This document shows, piece by piece, positions 31,717 through 43,671 of a stretch of 64,000 nt of DNA. Source of the stretch: Apostichopus japonicus (lineage: Eukaryota > Echinodermata > Holothuroidea > Aspidochirotida > Stichopodidae); assembly GCF_037975245.1 (NCBI RefSeq), contig NC_092563.1:19238094-19302093 (forward strand), written 5' to 3'. Each line of letters opens with the position of its first letter. The stretch's first letter is position 1. The notes under the pieces were generated by a model, which worked only from the letters and a program-made list of their open reading frames with translations, searched no databases and was not told where the DNA came from. The translations under genes were made by a program, and so were the position numbers.

Positions 31717-31955
31717 CTGAAATAAAAAAAAATTGAAAATGTAGTGAAAGGATTGAAGAAGCCATTACACGAAACACTGCTCATCTCGAGAAGTTCTTTA
31801 AATATTCATTCTATTTTAAGCAATGTAGTTCGAAACTTTCTAGTACTAAATCAACTTTAAACATTAGGCCTACTTCTAAAATACTTTCTTGCGAATATTG
31901 CCTCAAGGGATTCTAATTTTTCTTTTCTCCTGGAGAGATTGAAGATTTAGTGCGT

Positions 31956-32028
<73 letters not shown>

Positions 32029-32140
32029 TACTAAATCAACTTTAAACATTAGGCCTACTTCTAAAATTCTTTCTTGCGAATATTGCCTCAAGGGATTCTA
32101 ATTTTTCTTTTCTCCTGGAGAGATTGAAGATTTAGTGCGT

Positions 32141-32202
<62 letters not shown>

Positions 32203-32344
32203 CTAGTTTTGCTCGAAAGCTCTGCAAAAACCAAACATTGGCTGTTTTACTTCCAATCACTTACCTAATTCAATTTTTGTATCTCACTCGAGATCCAGCC
32301 TTTCTCTAAATGCAGCATAGTTGTTTAACAGTTTTTCCGTTATT

Positions 32345-32428
<84 letters not shown>

Positions 32429-34711
32429 CTGTTACAAACCTCTGTCACATGCATTGCCCCACCAGCCAGGTGCACAACGGCAGCCATAGCTGTCACCACC
32501 GCATATCAAATATCCTTTGCATTTTGGATTACCACCTGGTAGATCTCCACATGTCAAAACCGCTCCGCCAGTAAATCCCAAGAAAAACTGTTCAAACATA
32601 TGATCACTAAACGCAGCTAGAAAGGTGACAAAAAATTAATTTGTATTAGAAAATGCAAAATAAAAAACTAAACAAGTCATACGTAAAAGAAATGCGTAAT
32701 ATGATTTTGTTTTAGATTTCATATCTGACATATAATTCACCGTTACGGAGGAAAGGTCCAATCTTTCATGTTATGTAGACAGCATAATGTCCCACTCTAA
32801 TATGACATACCGTAACAAAACTACACCGAATGTCCTGTACCTTATATTTAACACTCATAATGTGTCTAAAATTAAGTTACAAAGGATATGCTTTCATTAT
32901 ATATTCCCATGATATAAAGAACATATATGTAAACGTATTAGAACAAATTATTCTGTGAAACGTCACTTTCGTTTCATCGACTTTGTTTTCAAAGCCAACA
33001 GAAAACGTAGTCGGTCGTAAATGTATGCATTTGTGTTTGTGAATCTGGTGGTTTGTGTGTGACACCTTGATGGTAAACAAGAAGGAATACACCTCGCAGC
33101 TAGTTTGTGGATGTTTCGTATCGAGTAAACGGCATGTATTGGTTTTGGTCAAGGTAAAACGTCAACAGATGCCATCAAAAGTCAAAGGCTGAATTTTGTA
33201 AGGAGGATTAATCAAGTTCATGCATTAGATCATATTAATTACATATCTATACGCTTCATATTAAGAGAAATATTGTAGTTATTTGTATTGGAGGTCAAAG
33301 GTCATCATTGAAGCTCAATGTCTGAAAGAGTCAACTGTTTATTTCTCATACAGTATGTAGACGCACTATATCAAGTATGAATCTTATCTTAGTTCGAAAT
33401 GTCGAAGTTCTTAGGTCGAATGTCATGCAAGATCGAAAATGAGAATGTCTGAAAAACAGATACTTAATATTAAGATCATTCATTAGTAGATAGATTAACC
33501 GTTGTGTTTGATATGTGTGACAGCGATAATTTAACTGAACATATAAAACATAGATAAAAATATAGTATTTCAAAAAGAAAGTTATATATGCCATATTCTT
33601 TAACGTTGAAGCTGACCGTAACCTCAGTGAATTTTTCTTCTTTCTAATAATATATATCGTTTGTATATCTTACCAAACCATGATACCAGAATAAAATTTT
33701 GCTGATTATAAAGAAGAATATAAATAACAAGTTCTTACTTTGAATTGAATATTTGAAAACTTTGATAAGATGAAGATTTAACTCACCACATTGGCAAAGA
33801 AAACCAACAAAGTAAGGAGGGCAATTGCAGAAATCAACAATGCTATGCAGGACACCACCATTCTGGCATATGACGGCACTTTTCTCGCAGGCTTCAGTAA
33901 CAGTATTATACCAGTAATTTTCTGGACAATCTGTAAAGAAATTAATATATTTTTTTTCGCAATTATGCTTCAAACTAGTTCACCTGAGACCCTACCCCGG
34001 AGGCAATAGGCGGTTCGTACGGTTTGACAAATTATTTGCCCATGTCACGTGCAAGCATGTAATGGTTACTTCTAAATCTTAAATTGCCTTATTTTACAGA
34101 TTGTTTTCAGAGAGGGGAATATTTGATTTGGTACTTGGTGTGCAATCAGTGTGATTATAGTAACGAGACTCATGATATATTTGAAGTATATTTGAAGTGG
34201 TTATGAGATAATTATATATTTCATAATGTAGATTACTTTTTTTTCGTATTTCGTTACAATGACGGCATTTCTTACCTCGCAGGGTTTGCATCATTTTTAC
34301 ATTTTTTTTTTTAATTTCAGAAATTCTATTATCGGCGATTGGAATAAAGCCCTTTATGACAAATGAAGTAAAATTAAACGATTAGGAATATAGAACCAAT
34401 CAATTTGAAAATATTTTAAAACTGATTAGTAATTTAGAGACTACTGACCATGTGTGTAGAGTGGTGAAAGTACGCGGAATCCACCCTCCCCCCAACCTCC
34501 CCGACCGAAATTTCTAAATACAACGTCTAATAATCAATTCATAAACATGGAACATAATAGAAACTATCATTTAGAATGCATTGTACCTCATTACATTGGT
34601 ATTTTATAGCCGAAAATTAGTTTATCCGGCCTACCTTCGAATATACGACCAGTTCGGATAATCGTTTTTTTTTATATATATATGTGTATATATATATATA
34701 TATATAAATAA

Positions 34712-34750
<39 letters not shown>

Positions 34751-37700
34751 AATGCAATGCATTGCATTAACATAAAGTCTGTTCAAAGTATCTCTTTCGA
34801 GATCCGGCTTTAGGAATCACAAATGATTTTCGAGTTGGATAGCATCATGTTTGATCTCTAGAGTAGGGCAAAATATGCCACCAAAAACAGAACTAGTTTT
34901 GTTCGATATAGGTGACAAACGCCTACAGTGGAATTACGATCTTCCTTACCGGTTTCGAACCTCTGGACATACAATCAGCGTCCATAGCCTAGTGGTTAGG
35001 GTGTCCGCGTACAGAGCGGGAGGCCCGTGGTTCGAATCCCGGTGGAGGCTGAAAGTTTTTTCACTGTTCTTGATTTTCCAACTCATTACGATTTTCATTT
35101 ATATATATATATATATATATATGTTGATACTAGATGAGACTAGTGGAACACTAGTAGTTGTAACTCGGAGTTTCACGCTTTATAGCGATCTTCAGACAAC
35201 TCTTGTTGTCTGAAGATCGCTATAAAGCGTGAAACTCCGAGTTACAACTACTAGTGTTCCACTAGTCTCATCTAGTATCAACATATATTCCGCTCTGTCC
35301 AATGGACATAGAGCACTCTGCGCCAACATAGACGCCAACCTACTCTACTCTATATATATATATATATGTAGCCCTATGTCTAGAATTAGGTCTTAATATG
35401 TTCAAGTTAGTTTTAAAGACAACATTTATTTCCTATGTTGTAACTATGAAGGTCTTGACAATTACAGGATCAATCGAAAAGTATGTTACCGTACGCTGTT
35501 AAATACCGACAGCAAACTTCTATGATCCGGCAGTGCATTAAAAAGAAATAATAACCGTTTTATTAGTTTCGTTTTTCACATACTTTTGTCGTTGTATGTA
35601 TTTTACATTTCTTACATTTTTGTGTTTTTGATTATCTTAAACTTCGATTATATATTTTAAATTATTGTAGCACAATTAGTATATTTATATTGTAGTGGCG
35701 AACATGTAATTATATATTTATATTTTTTACATATTATATTTATATCATACAGTTAAACCAAATGGAATCAAATCAAGAGCTATGTTAACCGGTTTCAATC
35801 CGTATTTTAAATCTTTCTGTCATCATACAATTCTAACACACTAGATCCACAGACGGTCTGTTCGTTATATATTTAACAAGGTTGTATTGATTGTTATACC
35901 TGAACATGTTGTGAAGCGTAGATGAACTTACTTGAAGCAGTTACTAGGATTTGGACAAACCATCCTCTTTTCACCCTTTTTGGTCTCCCTATGGTATAGA
36001 GACCAGCATCCTGGACAGATTTCAGGGTAAGTTTAGGTCCGGTGTTAATGTTTCTCTTCTTTCCTTTCCACCAAATAATCTTACTACAACCTGGAGACCA
36101 TCCAACGCCAATCTGAATTTCCTCCTTTAAATAGTCAGAAGTCAGTGATTCAGGATAAATATGGACTGTGTAAACACCCCTTGTGTTCAGAATATCTGTT
36201 TTGTTAAAAAAGAAAAGCAAAAAAAGGTTGCGCTAATTCTCTCTGTATAAACGACCATATATTTCGGTTCAAATATTATAAGAGCTAAACAAGGCTTAAA
36301 TCATTAACAGACGAAAAAGGAAGATTAATCGATCAGTGGAATACATTTCCTTACGATTAATGTACAAATTCAAGTACTAACATACCTCATGGCAAATTTC
36401 GTATCCAATTATTACACCTTTTTAATTCTGGATAACACTATTGAAACGGTATGGGTTTGTTTTAACTAACCTGATTTTGGTTTCAAAAATGTGTGAGTGA
36501 TGAAAGTAAAATCATCAATAGTATATGTTCCCTTGTATGCACCATATCGCTCTTGTGCACGTAAACGGAAATAAACTCCAAAGTTGACTCCATCAGCAAC
36601 AATTTGACCAGTCTCAACGGCAACACTGGAGAGATCTTTGTCTTCTTTTGTTACTTTCAATTCATCAGCGAAGCCGAACCTATCGATGGCGTAAATATGA
36701 CCGGTCGAACAGCGTCCGCCTTCCGGGTAATGGGAGATGGTGTAAAATGGTGGGAAAAACCCCTCTTGAGATTTTGCTGAAACGAAACGTAGGTATTGGT
36801 TTTGTTGATTTAAATATTAATGAAGGGAGATATTCTTGAGTAAAGAAAAATTGACTTAGAGACGGATTAGCAAATTTCAAGGCTGTCATACAAAAGTAGG
36901 GAACACCGCAAGTAGATTAATGTGCAGGGCAACAGAGGGGCCCTTCTCAACGTAATACATAGAGGGGACTGCGGCTCCTCCAGTCCCCTACACGGCCCAC
37001 CCTCTCAGCGAATTTCCCCTTCAGCTATCCCAGTAGGTCCAAGTAGGTGGCATTTAAAACAAATAATGATAAAACAAACCTAACAATTATTTTACACCTA
37101 AATTTTCCATATGGCTTCCTCCTCAGCATATATAGGCTATACGACTACCATAAGAATGCCCTAACGTGCTTTTATATCTCCAATTACCCGTGTAAAACAA
37201 TTAATAAACCAGAGCTTATACAATAAAATGAGGTCATATTTTCCAGTACAAAGTAATTTTACCGAATACAGTTTGTTTAATTTAGTTTTTTTTTGGGGGA
37301 GAAGTGTAAGTTTCTAAAACATGAGATCTCATAATACAAAAATATTTCGATGCAATTAAAAAAGCCTGGGAAATGACATTTTCGGCAATCTGAGAGGCAT
37401 TTTTTGTTGAAATTGATTGTGGCGCTCCGGTTAGATAGCACGATGGTCCCTTTTGGGAATTATGCCACCCACTTAAAATTTCTTTTAAAAGGCCCTGCGG
37501 CAACATATTCTCTGTTTAACATTTCTCAACACTATCTGAACAGGTTTATTTTAATCTAGCGATACCTAATGAACCAAAATGTGTGCTTATATGTGTCCAG
37601 TTGTTCTGCACTATGGCTCAATTGAATTAAAGTTTGAATATTACCAGTGAAATCGCTGCGTAATTGTTTTTTTTTTTTTTTAAACTTATTTGTTATCATT

Positions 37701-38144
37701 ATTGAGTACTTTCGAAACAGTGAAATAAACTACCTTTATTGACTTCATATTGATTTCAAAGAAAGCAAATGTTTAACAGTTTGACGAATTGAAGTTTCCT
37801 TTTTACAATTTCAAAGCACCATCTACGTAAGCAACATGCTTTTGGAAAGAAATATTAGTCCATTGAATTACTTAAAAAGTAGAAACAAATTTATATATGA
37901 AAAGAACTACGGTCCTTACTTACCATTTGCCTAATTTAATTACTCTTGTAAAATTGGGCGTCACAAATGTTAATGCGACTGATGCTTGCTGCCTTTGTTG
38001 TTATGAAAAATAAAATAATGTCCAGTGCTATAAGACGAGTACTTTACTAATTATTACATTATTTTAATTATATAATTCATATTTACCACCAAGAAAGATG
38101 ACTGCAAATACTCCGCAAAAGGCTAGTTTTTGTGCGACATCCAT
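31609..38144 (-). CDS. Tie-like receptor ectodomain protein, gene B (6 exons)
   Basis: This is a paralogue of gene A with the same six exons, lengths and phases (58, 306, 264, 144, 177 and 108 nt), all open. The protein begins MDVAQKLAFCGVFAVIFLGG and then carries the exon-2 module, the Ig-like exon 3 (nearly identical to A), and the EGF-like exons 4-6 ending CNRFYGPSTNLISNG. Read through, exon 6 adds CIYMS and stops at 31,592-31,594; with the phase-1 donor GGAT|GTATCT it would splice on. Downstream on the minus strand lies gene A itself, so B has no private kinase region. Clustered amino-acid changes relative to A fall at the starts of exons 2 and 5 and in exon 4. The likely product is a secreted Tie-like protein; its function is unknown. 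Confidence 0.8.
31846..32200. repeat. Tandem duplication ending in (CA)n(TA)n, unit B
   Basis: CTAAATCAACTTTAAACATT starts copies at about 31,846 and 32,031. Each ends GATTTAGTGCGTACACAC and runs into CA and then TA repeats. Unit A has one copy (about 18,912-19,018). Confidence 0.88.
32201..32346 (+). mobile_element. Truncated Penelope-like 3' end
   Basis: The sequence starts AGCTAGTTTTGCTCGAAAGC and matches 29,581-29,726 with few changes. It begins in stem II of the hammerhead-like motif. (TA)n borders it on both sides. Confidence 0.9.
32347..32425. repeat. (TA)n microsatellite at the exon 5 donor, unit B
   Basis: A pure TA tract of about 79 bp between the Penelope tail and the exon 5 donor. 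Confidence 0.95.
32440..32616 (-). CDS. Tie-like gene B exon 5 (EGF-like)
   Basis: The acceptor is CACCTTTCTAG, and the exon is 177 nt, phase 1-1. It begins AAFSDHMFEQFFLGFTGG where A has ASSSDDAFGEFYLGVTGG. The rest ([23 protein letters not shown]) is unchanged. The donor is about 14 bp from a (TA)n tract. Confidence 0.9.
33787..33930 (-). CDS. Tie-like gene B exon 4 (EGF-like)
   Basis: The exon is 144 nt, phase 1-1. It encodes CPENYWYNTVTEACEKSAVI and VLHSIVDFCNCPPYFVGF. All Cys residues are kept. Five or more replacements relative to A lie in the loop between them. Confidence 0.92.
34672..34745. repeat. (TA)n microsatellite with AAATA interruption
   Basis: TA tract in intron 3 of Tie-like gene B, at the left border of the composite insert. 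Confidence 0.9.
34746..34773. repeat. Perfect 28-bp palindrome
   Basis: ATGTTAATGCAATG is followed directly by its own complement, with no loop. It sits at the left edge of the insert that unit A lacks. Confidence 0.9.
34774..34977 (+). mobile_element. Probable Penelope-like fragment
   Basis: GTATCTCTTTCGAGATCCGG resembles the 3' tail of the 27,576-29,729 element (GTATCTCACTCGAGATCC). The rest is not recognised. It is part of an insert absent from unit A. Confidence 0.4.
34978..35100 (+). mobile_element. tRNA-derived SINE, copy 2
   Basis: This is the same 123-nt element as 4,739-4,861, with only a few changes: A box TAGCCTAGTGG, B box GGTTCGAATCC, the same tail, then (TA)n. Confidence 0.88.
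35117..35288. repeat. Perfect inverted repeat, 84-bp arms, 4-nt loop
   Basis: The arms 35,117-35,200 and 35,205-35,288 are exact complements, with the loop TCTT. They could form a 172-bp hairpin or cruciform. Each arm holds a hammerhead-like motif (plus strand in the right arm, minus strand in the left). Confidence 0.93.
35205..35248 (+). ncRNA. Hammerhead-ribozyme-like motif in the palindrome arm
   Basis: Stem I is GUUGU/ACAAC (35,205-35,209 with 35,244-35,248). The core CUGAAGA is at 35,210-35,216. Stem II is CGC/GCG with loop UAUAAA. GAAA is at 35,231-35,234. Stem III is ACU/AGU with a short loop, and the cut site would follow U 35,243. Position 10.1-11.1 is a U-U mismatch. The left arm carries the same motif on the minus strand. 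Confidence 0.5.
35932..36195 (-). CDS. Tie-like gene B exon 3 (Ig-like)
   Basis: The exon is 264 nt, phase 1-1. Its product is nearly identical to that of exon 3 of A (visible change GRPKRVK for GRTKRVK), in contrast to the diverged exons 2, 4 and 5. Confidence 0.9.
36471..36776 (-). CDS. Tie-like gene B exon 2
   Basis: The exon is 306 nt, phase 1-1, with the same splice sites as A. It begins AKSQEGFFPPFYTISHY where A has AKSEVVVFPLVYTISHY, and carries TGQIVADGVN where A has TDQLIAHGVN. Confidence 0.9.
36777..38086. other. Intron 1 of Tie-like gene B
   Basis: The intron is colinear with intron 1 of gene A. No exon is seen. It has a T-rich run at 37,665-37,680 and a weak hairpin-module copy at about 37,360-37,445. 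Confidence 0.6.
38087..38144 (-). CDS. Tie-like gene B exon 1 (signal peptide)
   Basis: The ATG lies at 38,142-38,144 and the donor is GGTG|GTAAAT, phase 1. It encodes a 19-residue leader that differs from A only near its end (IFLG against ILFG). Confidence 0.85.
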
Positions 38145-38356
38145 TCTGATTGGTTCTCTCTGTAGTAGTGATATACCAGAGATAGAATTACGATATTGAA
38201 AAATAAGTTGTAGGCAATCAATCGTGCATAGAATAAATGCAAATACACCAATTTAACAACAATGGCATTACCGGATTCAACCAGACTTTAGTTGGGTGAG
38301 TCCATAGTTGAACTACTAGAGCATGGAATTTAGACAAATGGTGGAATCCAGGTAAA

Positions 38357-38357
<1 letters not shown>

Positions 38358-38392
<35 letters not shown>
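38358..38392. repeat. (TA)n at the 3' end of the CR1-like LINE
   Basis: A TA tract of about 35 bp that directly borders the (TAA)-rich LINE tail. Confidence 0.9.
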
Positions 38393-38397
<5 letters not shown>

Positions 38398-39603
38398 ATT
38401 TAATAATAATAATAATTTATTTTGTAAAGCGTAAAATCCACAAAAGTGCTCTAAAACGCTATGTAACAGCAAATAAAAAAAATATATGACAAAATATGTA
38501 GTAAAATGCAGAATAAAACACAATATAAATAAGTATGAAAAATAAAAAGCATGCACGTTTGAGTTTGTTGGGAGTATTGCACATGAAAAGAATTAAATAC
38601 ACAGTTTAAATATTGCAGTAATGCTGTCTAAAAAGGAAGGTTTTCAGCTTTGACTTGAATGTCGTAAAACTAGAAACAGTTCTGAGTTCAGCTGGCAGCT
38701 CATTCCAGAGGCGTGGCCCAGCCACGCAAACTGCTCTGTTCCCATAGCTGTTTGTCTTGGTGATCGGCACCTCCAGACGACTCTGACCAGCAGAACGTAG
38801 GGCTCTTGTTGGCTGATAAGGACGGATGAGATCTTGCAGGTATGGAGGTGCCATCTTGTTCTGGCACTTGAACACAAGAAGAAGGACTTTGAACATAATC
38901 CACTGAGATACTGGCAGCCAATGAAGATCATGCAATACTGGGGTAATATGACTAGATGTTATTGTTAGTGTAACAATCCTTGCTGCTATGTTTTGGAGCC
39001 TTTGCAGTCGTTTTATTTGTTTAACTGGTAGTCCACAGAAAAGTGCATTGCAGTAATCCAGTTTACATGTTATGAAAGCTTGGATTAACTGCTCTCTCTC
39101 TTCTCTGGTGAGGTATTTTCGTATTCTTCCGATGTTGTAGAGATGGTACTGAGCAGACCGACACACAGATGTTATATGGTCTTCCATAGAGGCATGTTTG
39201 TCCATTATGACACCGATGCTCTTTGCCACATCACTAGGCTCCACCTGATGGTCACCAATCATGATGCCTGGACACTCTATCTTTCTGGCCAGATGCTTTG
39301 ATGATATTAGAAGCACCTCAGTCTTTGAGTCATTCATTTTCAGGCATTTCTGTGACATCCATTGCCGAACTGAGGTTATGCACTTCTCTAGACGATGCAC
39401 AGTGATAGTAATGTCATTGGGATGGAACATAAGATAGAGACTCGAGTCGTCTGCATAGAAGTGATAGTCCATGTCTTGCGAGCGAAGGAGCTGACCCAGT
39501 GAAGACGTGTATACCCTGAAGAGCACAGGCCCCAGGACCGAGCCCTGGGTCACGCCACATTCTAACGTCTGAGGGTCAGAAGAATCCTTTCCCAGGCACA
39601 CAG
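38393..39603 (-). mobile_element. 5'-truncated CR1-like LINE
   Basis: The minus-strand frame 38,606-39,603 encodes the C-terminal half of a reverse transcriptase: GVTQGSVLGPVLF, YADDSSLYL, LKMNDSKTEVLLI, LDYCNALFCGLP, RLQRLQNIAARIVT and LHWLPV. These are CR1/jockey landmarks. The frame is open to its stop. The 3' UTR ends in AT-rich TTATTATTATTAAATTATT. TA tracts on both sides suggest insertion into a TA microsatellite. Only about 330 codons remain, so it is not autonomous. Confidence 0.92.
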
Positions 39604-39775
39604 TATATATATATATATATATATATACATACATATATCTAGACACAGATACACCCTATCCGCTATAAACACAGTAACCAATATAAAGATTGAAGTTGTT
39701 TGACCACAGTAAAATATAATATAATATAATTTATATATATATAATTTAATTTAATATATTTGATATATAATAAAA

Positions 39776-39784
<9 letters not shown>

Positions 39785-39859
<75 letters not shown>
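39785..39859. repeat. (TA)n tract
   Basis: A pure TA tract of about 75 bp, directly left of the GATATC element. Confidence 0.95.
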
Positions 39860-39862
<3 letters not shown>

Positions 39863-41674
39863 TGTTCCGAAATTCCGAAAGCGCCCTCCTTCCCTTCAGC
39901 ATCTCAGCCATACTACAATACCCCCTCAATTTCAAACCATCTGTGATACTCGGTACGAATAGCCTATACGGAACACACACTGTAACGAACTCAGTGAGTA
40001 ATTAACTTTTCTTGTACGGACATATGGCAAGCCATTTTATTTTTTATTCAGTATTTAATGATATCAACAATTATTTAATGATATCAACAATTATTTAATG
40101 ATATCATGAATTATTTAATGATATCTGAAATTGTTTTAATGATATGTACGTCATATTTGATGATATCATTAATTGGTGCAAGGAAATTATTGATATCATT
40201 ATTTTATTTGATGATATCATAATTAAACTTTTTGATATCAAGAATTGAATTTTTGATATCTTAAAATAGATGAACTATTATAGATATCAATAATTCAATT
40301 GAAGATATCATAAATTCAATTTCAGATATCTGTATTTAAATTAATGATATCAAAAAGTATGACGTACATATCACGAATTCGGCCATATTTAATGATATCA
40401 TAAATTCCAATTATTGATATCATCAAATATGGCGTACATATCACGAATTCGGCCATATTTAATGATATCATTAATTCGAATTGTTGATATCATAAATTCC
40501 AATTAATGATATAATCAAATATGACGTACATATCACGAATTCGGCCAAATTTAATGATATCATCAATTACGCCCTCAGTTTGAGCGCCTGGGATTATGTG
40601 GCGGAAAGTACAGTGCAGTGCGGTTAGTGCATTATATTCTGTCTAGAACTGGTTGAGCTTCAATCCCCGCCATATTAAGAGCAGTTTTACGTATTGAGCC
40701 TACCGTATAACTAATGTAATGTATACTGCACTGCACTAGACCCATACCAACTACCACCAGCTAAGTTCCATAAGGCCTGTGTACGGATGAGTTACTGAGA
40801 CTACGCCGTATAACCAGACATATCGCAGCCATATTTAAAGATATCATTAAATATGGCCGAATTCTTGATATGTACGTCGTAATTGTTGATATCATTTAAT
40901 CGAATTAGTGATATGTACATATCATTAATTCGAATTAGTGATATCAGTAAATATGACGTCATATTTGATGATATATCTAATTCGAATTAATGATATGTAC
41001 ATATCACTAATTCGAATTAGTGATATCAGTTAATATGACGTCATATTTCATGATATCAGTAATTCGAATTAGTGATATGTACATATCACTAATTCGAATT
41101 AGTGATATCAGTAAATATGACGTCATATTTGTTGATATCATTAAATCGAATTAGTGATATGTACATATCACCAATTCGAATTAGTGATATATACATATCA
41201 CAAATACATTTAAAGATATCTTTAAATCATTTCTTGATATCACTAATTCATTTAATGATATCATTAAATGAATTATTGGTATCAAGAAATGAACTGAATG
41301 AATGATATCATTAATTGATTTAATGATATCAACAATTCGAATTCTTGATGTCAACAATTGATTTAATGATATCATCAAATAATTAAAGATATCATTAAAT
41401 ATTGAATAAAAAGTAAAACGGCTTGCCATACTGACACACAACGCACACGTAGTGAATTGAATAGGTACCCAAACCTCAACGCATATCAATATGGCGCCTA
41501 AGGGAAACAACAGTGGCTTGGAAAAGGAGAGGGGACTTGCTAGGGAATGGCGGAAGAAAAGGATGTAGCCTATATAAAACAATAACAATTACCGTATGCA
41601 TGGTGTTAGTGTAGCTTTAAACATCTTTTAAAAAAAAAATGGGGGGGGTGGCGGAACGAACTTTCGGAACACCC
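39860..41674. mobile_element. TIR element with GATATC-rich core (mariner-like ends)
   Basis: The ends are GGTGTTCCGAAATTCCG on the left and GGGTGTTCCGAAAGTTCG as the reverse complement of the right, with TA outside each. A second inverted pair, ATGGCAAGCC..TTTTTATTCA (about 40,024 and 41,405-41,430), encloses the core. From 40,060 to 41,395 the core is AT-rich and holds about 32 GATATC sites, many set in TTTAATGATATCATTAA or CGAATTAGTGATAT contexts. A non-repetitive 250-bp island (40,565-40,830) interrupts it. No coding frame is convincing. Confidence 0.7.
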
Positions 41675-41686
41675 TAGATGTATACC

Positions 41687-41689
<3 letters not shown>

Positions 41690-41723
<34 letters not shown>

Positions 41724-41754
41724 CATACATATATATATATATACATATACATAC

Positions 41755-41826
<72 letters not shown>
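41690..41826. repeat. (TA)n with TACA steps
   Basis: A TA tract of about 137 bp just right of the GATATC element. Confidence 0.95.
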
Positions 41827-41828
<2 letters not shown>

Positions 41829-41879
41829 GTAGTTTGCGTCAGTGGAGGTAATAAACAAGTTTACATACATGTGCACTGC

Positions 41880-43671
41880 TGATGAACAGCATAGAGGTCA
41901 ACCAAGGGGTCACATCTCTATGACGTGACTGAGCATCGCAACCGCACGCCCCGATCATGGCCCCGATCATGGCCCCTCTCTCTCGTTATTTATGGGCGTT
42001 GGTAGGTGTATAAGGCCGGAAATTTGAGAAATACCTACCGTGTAAAACTATACTTAAAAAGTCACGATAGTCAAGTGATATAGAGGCATGGGAAATCACG
42101 AATTTGTTCTGTGATTGGTTGGACAGTTTGGTACTTCTACGCCTTTTACAATTTATTATTTCCATACATCGCGAATAGCATATTTAAATTGATACATGGT
42201 TTCTAAGAAATAACGTACGTCTCACGTATGGAACTACTTAGAGCAGGTGCTAGTCATTAATAAGTAATACTTTTTGTTTCAAACGTGGAAAACTAAATGT
42301 TTATTGTGTCTTCTTCTCTTTTCTTTATCCACTTTCATAAACTGAACTTAATTGTACAACTCCTCTGATTTATTCATGTCATATGATTAGGTCGCATGAC
42401 TTTGCCAACTAATTAACTTCTGTACCTTTAACATTGACGTGTCCCGTCTAGACATCATACGAGGCTCTTTAGAAGTGACGAATGCGGAGATCTGGCGGAC
42501 TATACATGCTTCTACGTGTGACAGGCATACAGGCAGAGAGCGGATATGAATATTTATCACAGCAGACGATACAAACGTGAACTTTACGCGGATCCATTGG
42601 GTGGAATCTCAACTAGTCACGCGTTATACATTGAAAGGTCTCTTCAGATGAATATACCTTATTATACACATATAGACATATACACCAGACTCACGCTAGT
42701 ACACTGCATTCACCCACCCACATCCTGTACCCCCCTCCCCCCACCCACAACTACTGGCTGTTCTATCAGCTCCTCTGTTTCCATCCACCATATATTTGCA
42801 GAGGGAAACTTTCAATAACGTATAAAGAACATAAAGAACAGCAAAATGGGAAGATCGTATATGGTATCCAGTATCCGGGCCTACCATAATCGTAGACTCG
42901 TTCGTAAGTCACATACTTAATTGGCACCAGCTGGCGGCAGACTATCTATCAGAACTTGTCGAGTAATTCTCTACGACAACCAGAAAAAAATATATACTTG
43001 CAATGCGTAGAGTAGTCGATGGGGTGCTCAAGTATTAGACCCTAAGGGCTCTTATACCCGACTAGTCGTTTCTTATTCTTGGGTGAGGAAGGGGGGGGGG
43101 GGTTACCCATCAGAATTGGTTTGAAAGCAGTTCAAACCCAATCAACGTGATGCACTACAGTTGATATAACAGGCAACATTCACAGATTAAGTTTTGATTA
43201 TCATCAAAACATATAGATATGTTCAAATGGTGTAGGTGCCAGCAAATGGCCCCTTTGCGAGCGAGAAGTACTGAATGTTTCGTATATATGTATTGCATGT
43301 ATGTGTCGTTATTGATTATACTCGTGAATACTAGTGACTTTAACATGGAGGGAAGTTCGGATTTGGCAATGTACCATAATTTAATATTTAATGAAAAACA
43401 ACCGCAAATGCTGTAAAGAATTAGACTGAGTTAATGTGAAATATAGCCTATTAAAAATAAAAGAGAGTAAAACGCACCCTGCATATACAGACCAAGGTAA
43501 CCCGGACGATTCTATGATGGTTATGCAATCGTCAGTGGAAGAAGGGAGACATTTTGATTAGTTAAAAGAGACTCAATAGTCGATTACAAGTAATTATTGT
43601 ACTCATTTTTAGTTACAGGAAATTCTGTATATAGGCTTATACATATTGTTCAGCAGCGCTACAGTATATGT
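41880..43671. other. No gene recognised
   Basis: The sequence is unique-looking. It has a short direct repeat (CCCCGATCATGG, twice, at about 41,950) and C and G runs near 42,730 and 43,090. The open frames (for example 42,546-42,818) show no domain. Confidence 0.4.

Larger units (their letters stand above)
29836..38225. repeat. Segmental duplication unit B
   Basis: The unit is colinear with unit A (16,182-27,392). It differs by a truncated Penelope tail (32,201-32,346), a tandem duplication (31,846-32,200) and a composite insert in intron 3 (34,746-35,353). It lacks the LINE and the hAT-like element seen in A. Confidence 0.9.

Noticed and set aside
38280-38350. Possible third SINE (GGTGGAATCC box)
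   Set aside because: Only a weak B-box-like string is present and no second copy was found.
41102-41588. Plus and minus frames rich in Ile, Ser and Asn
   Set aside because: Both strands are open only because of the GATATC repeat cassette. The residues simply repeat with the DNA.
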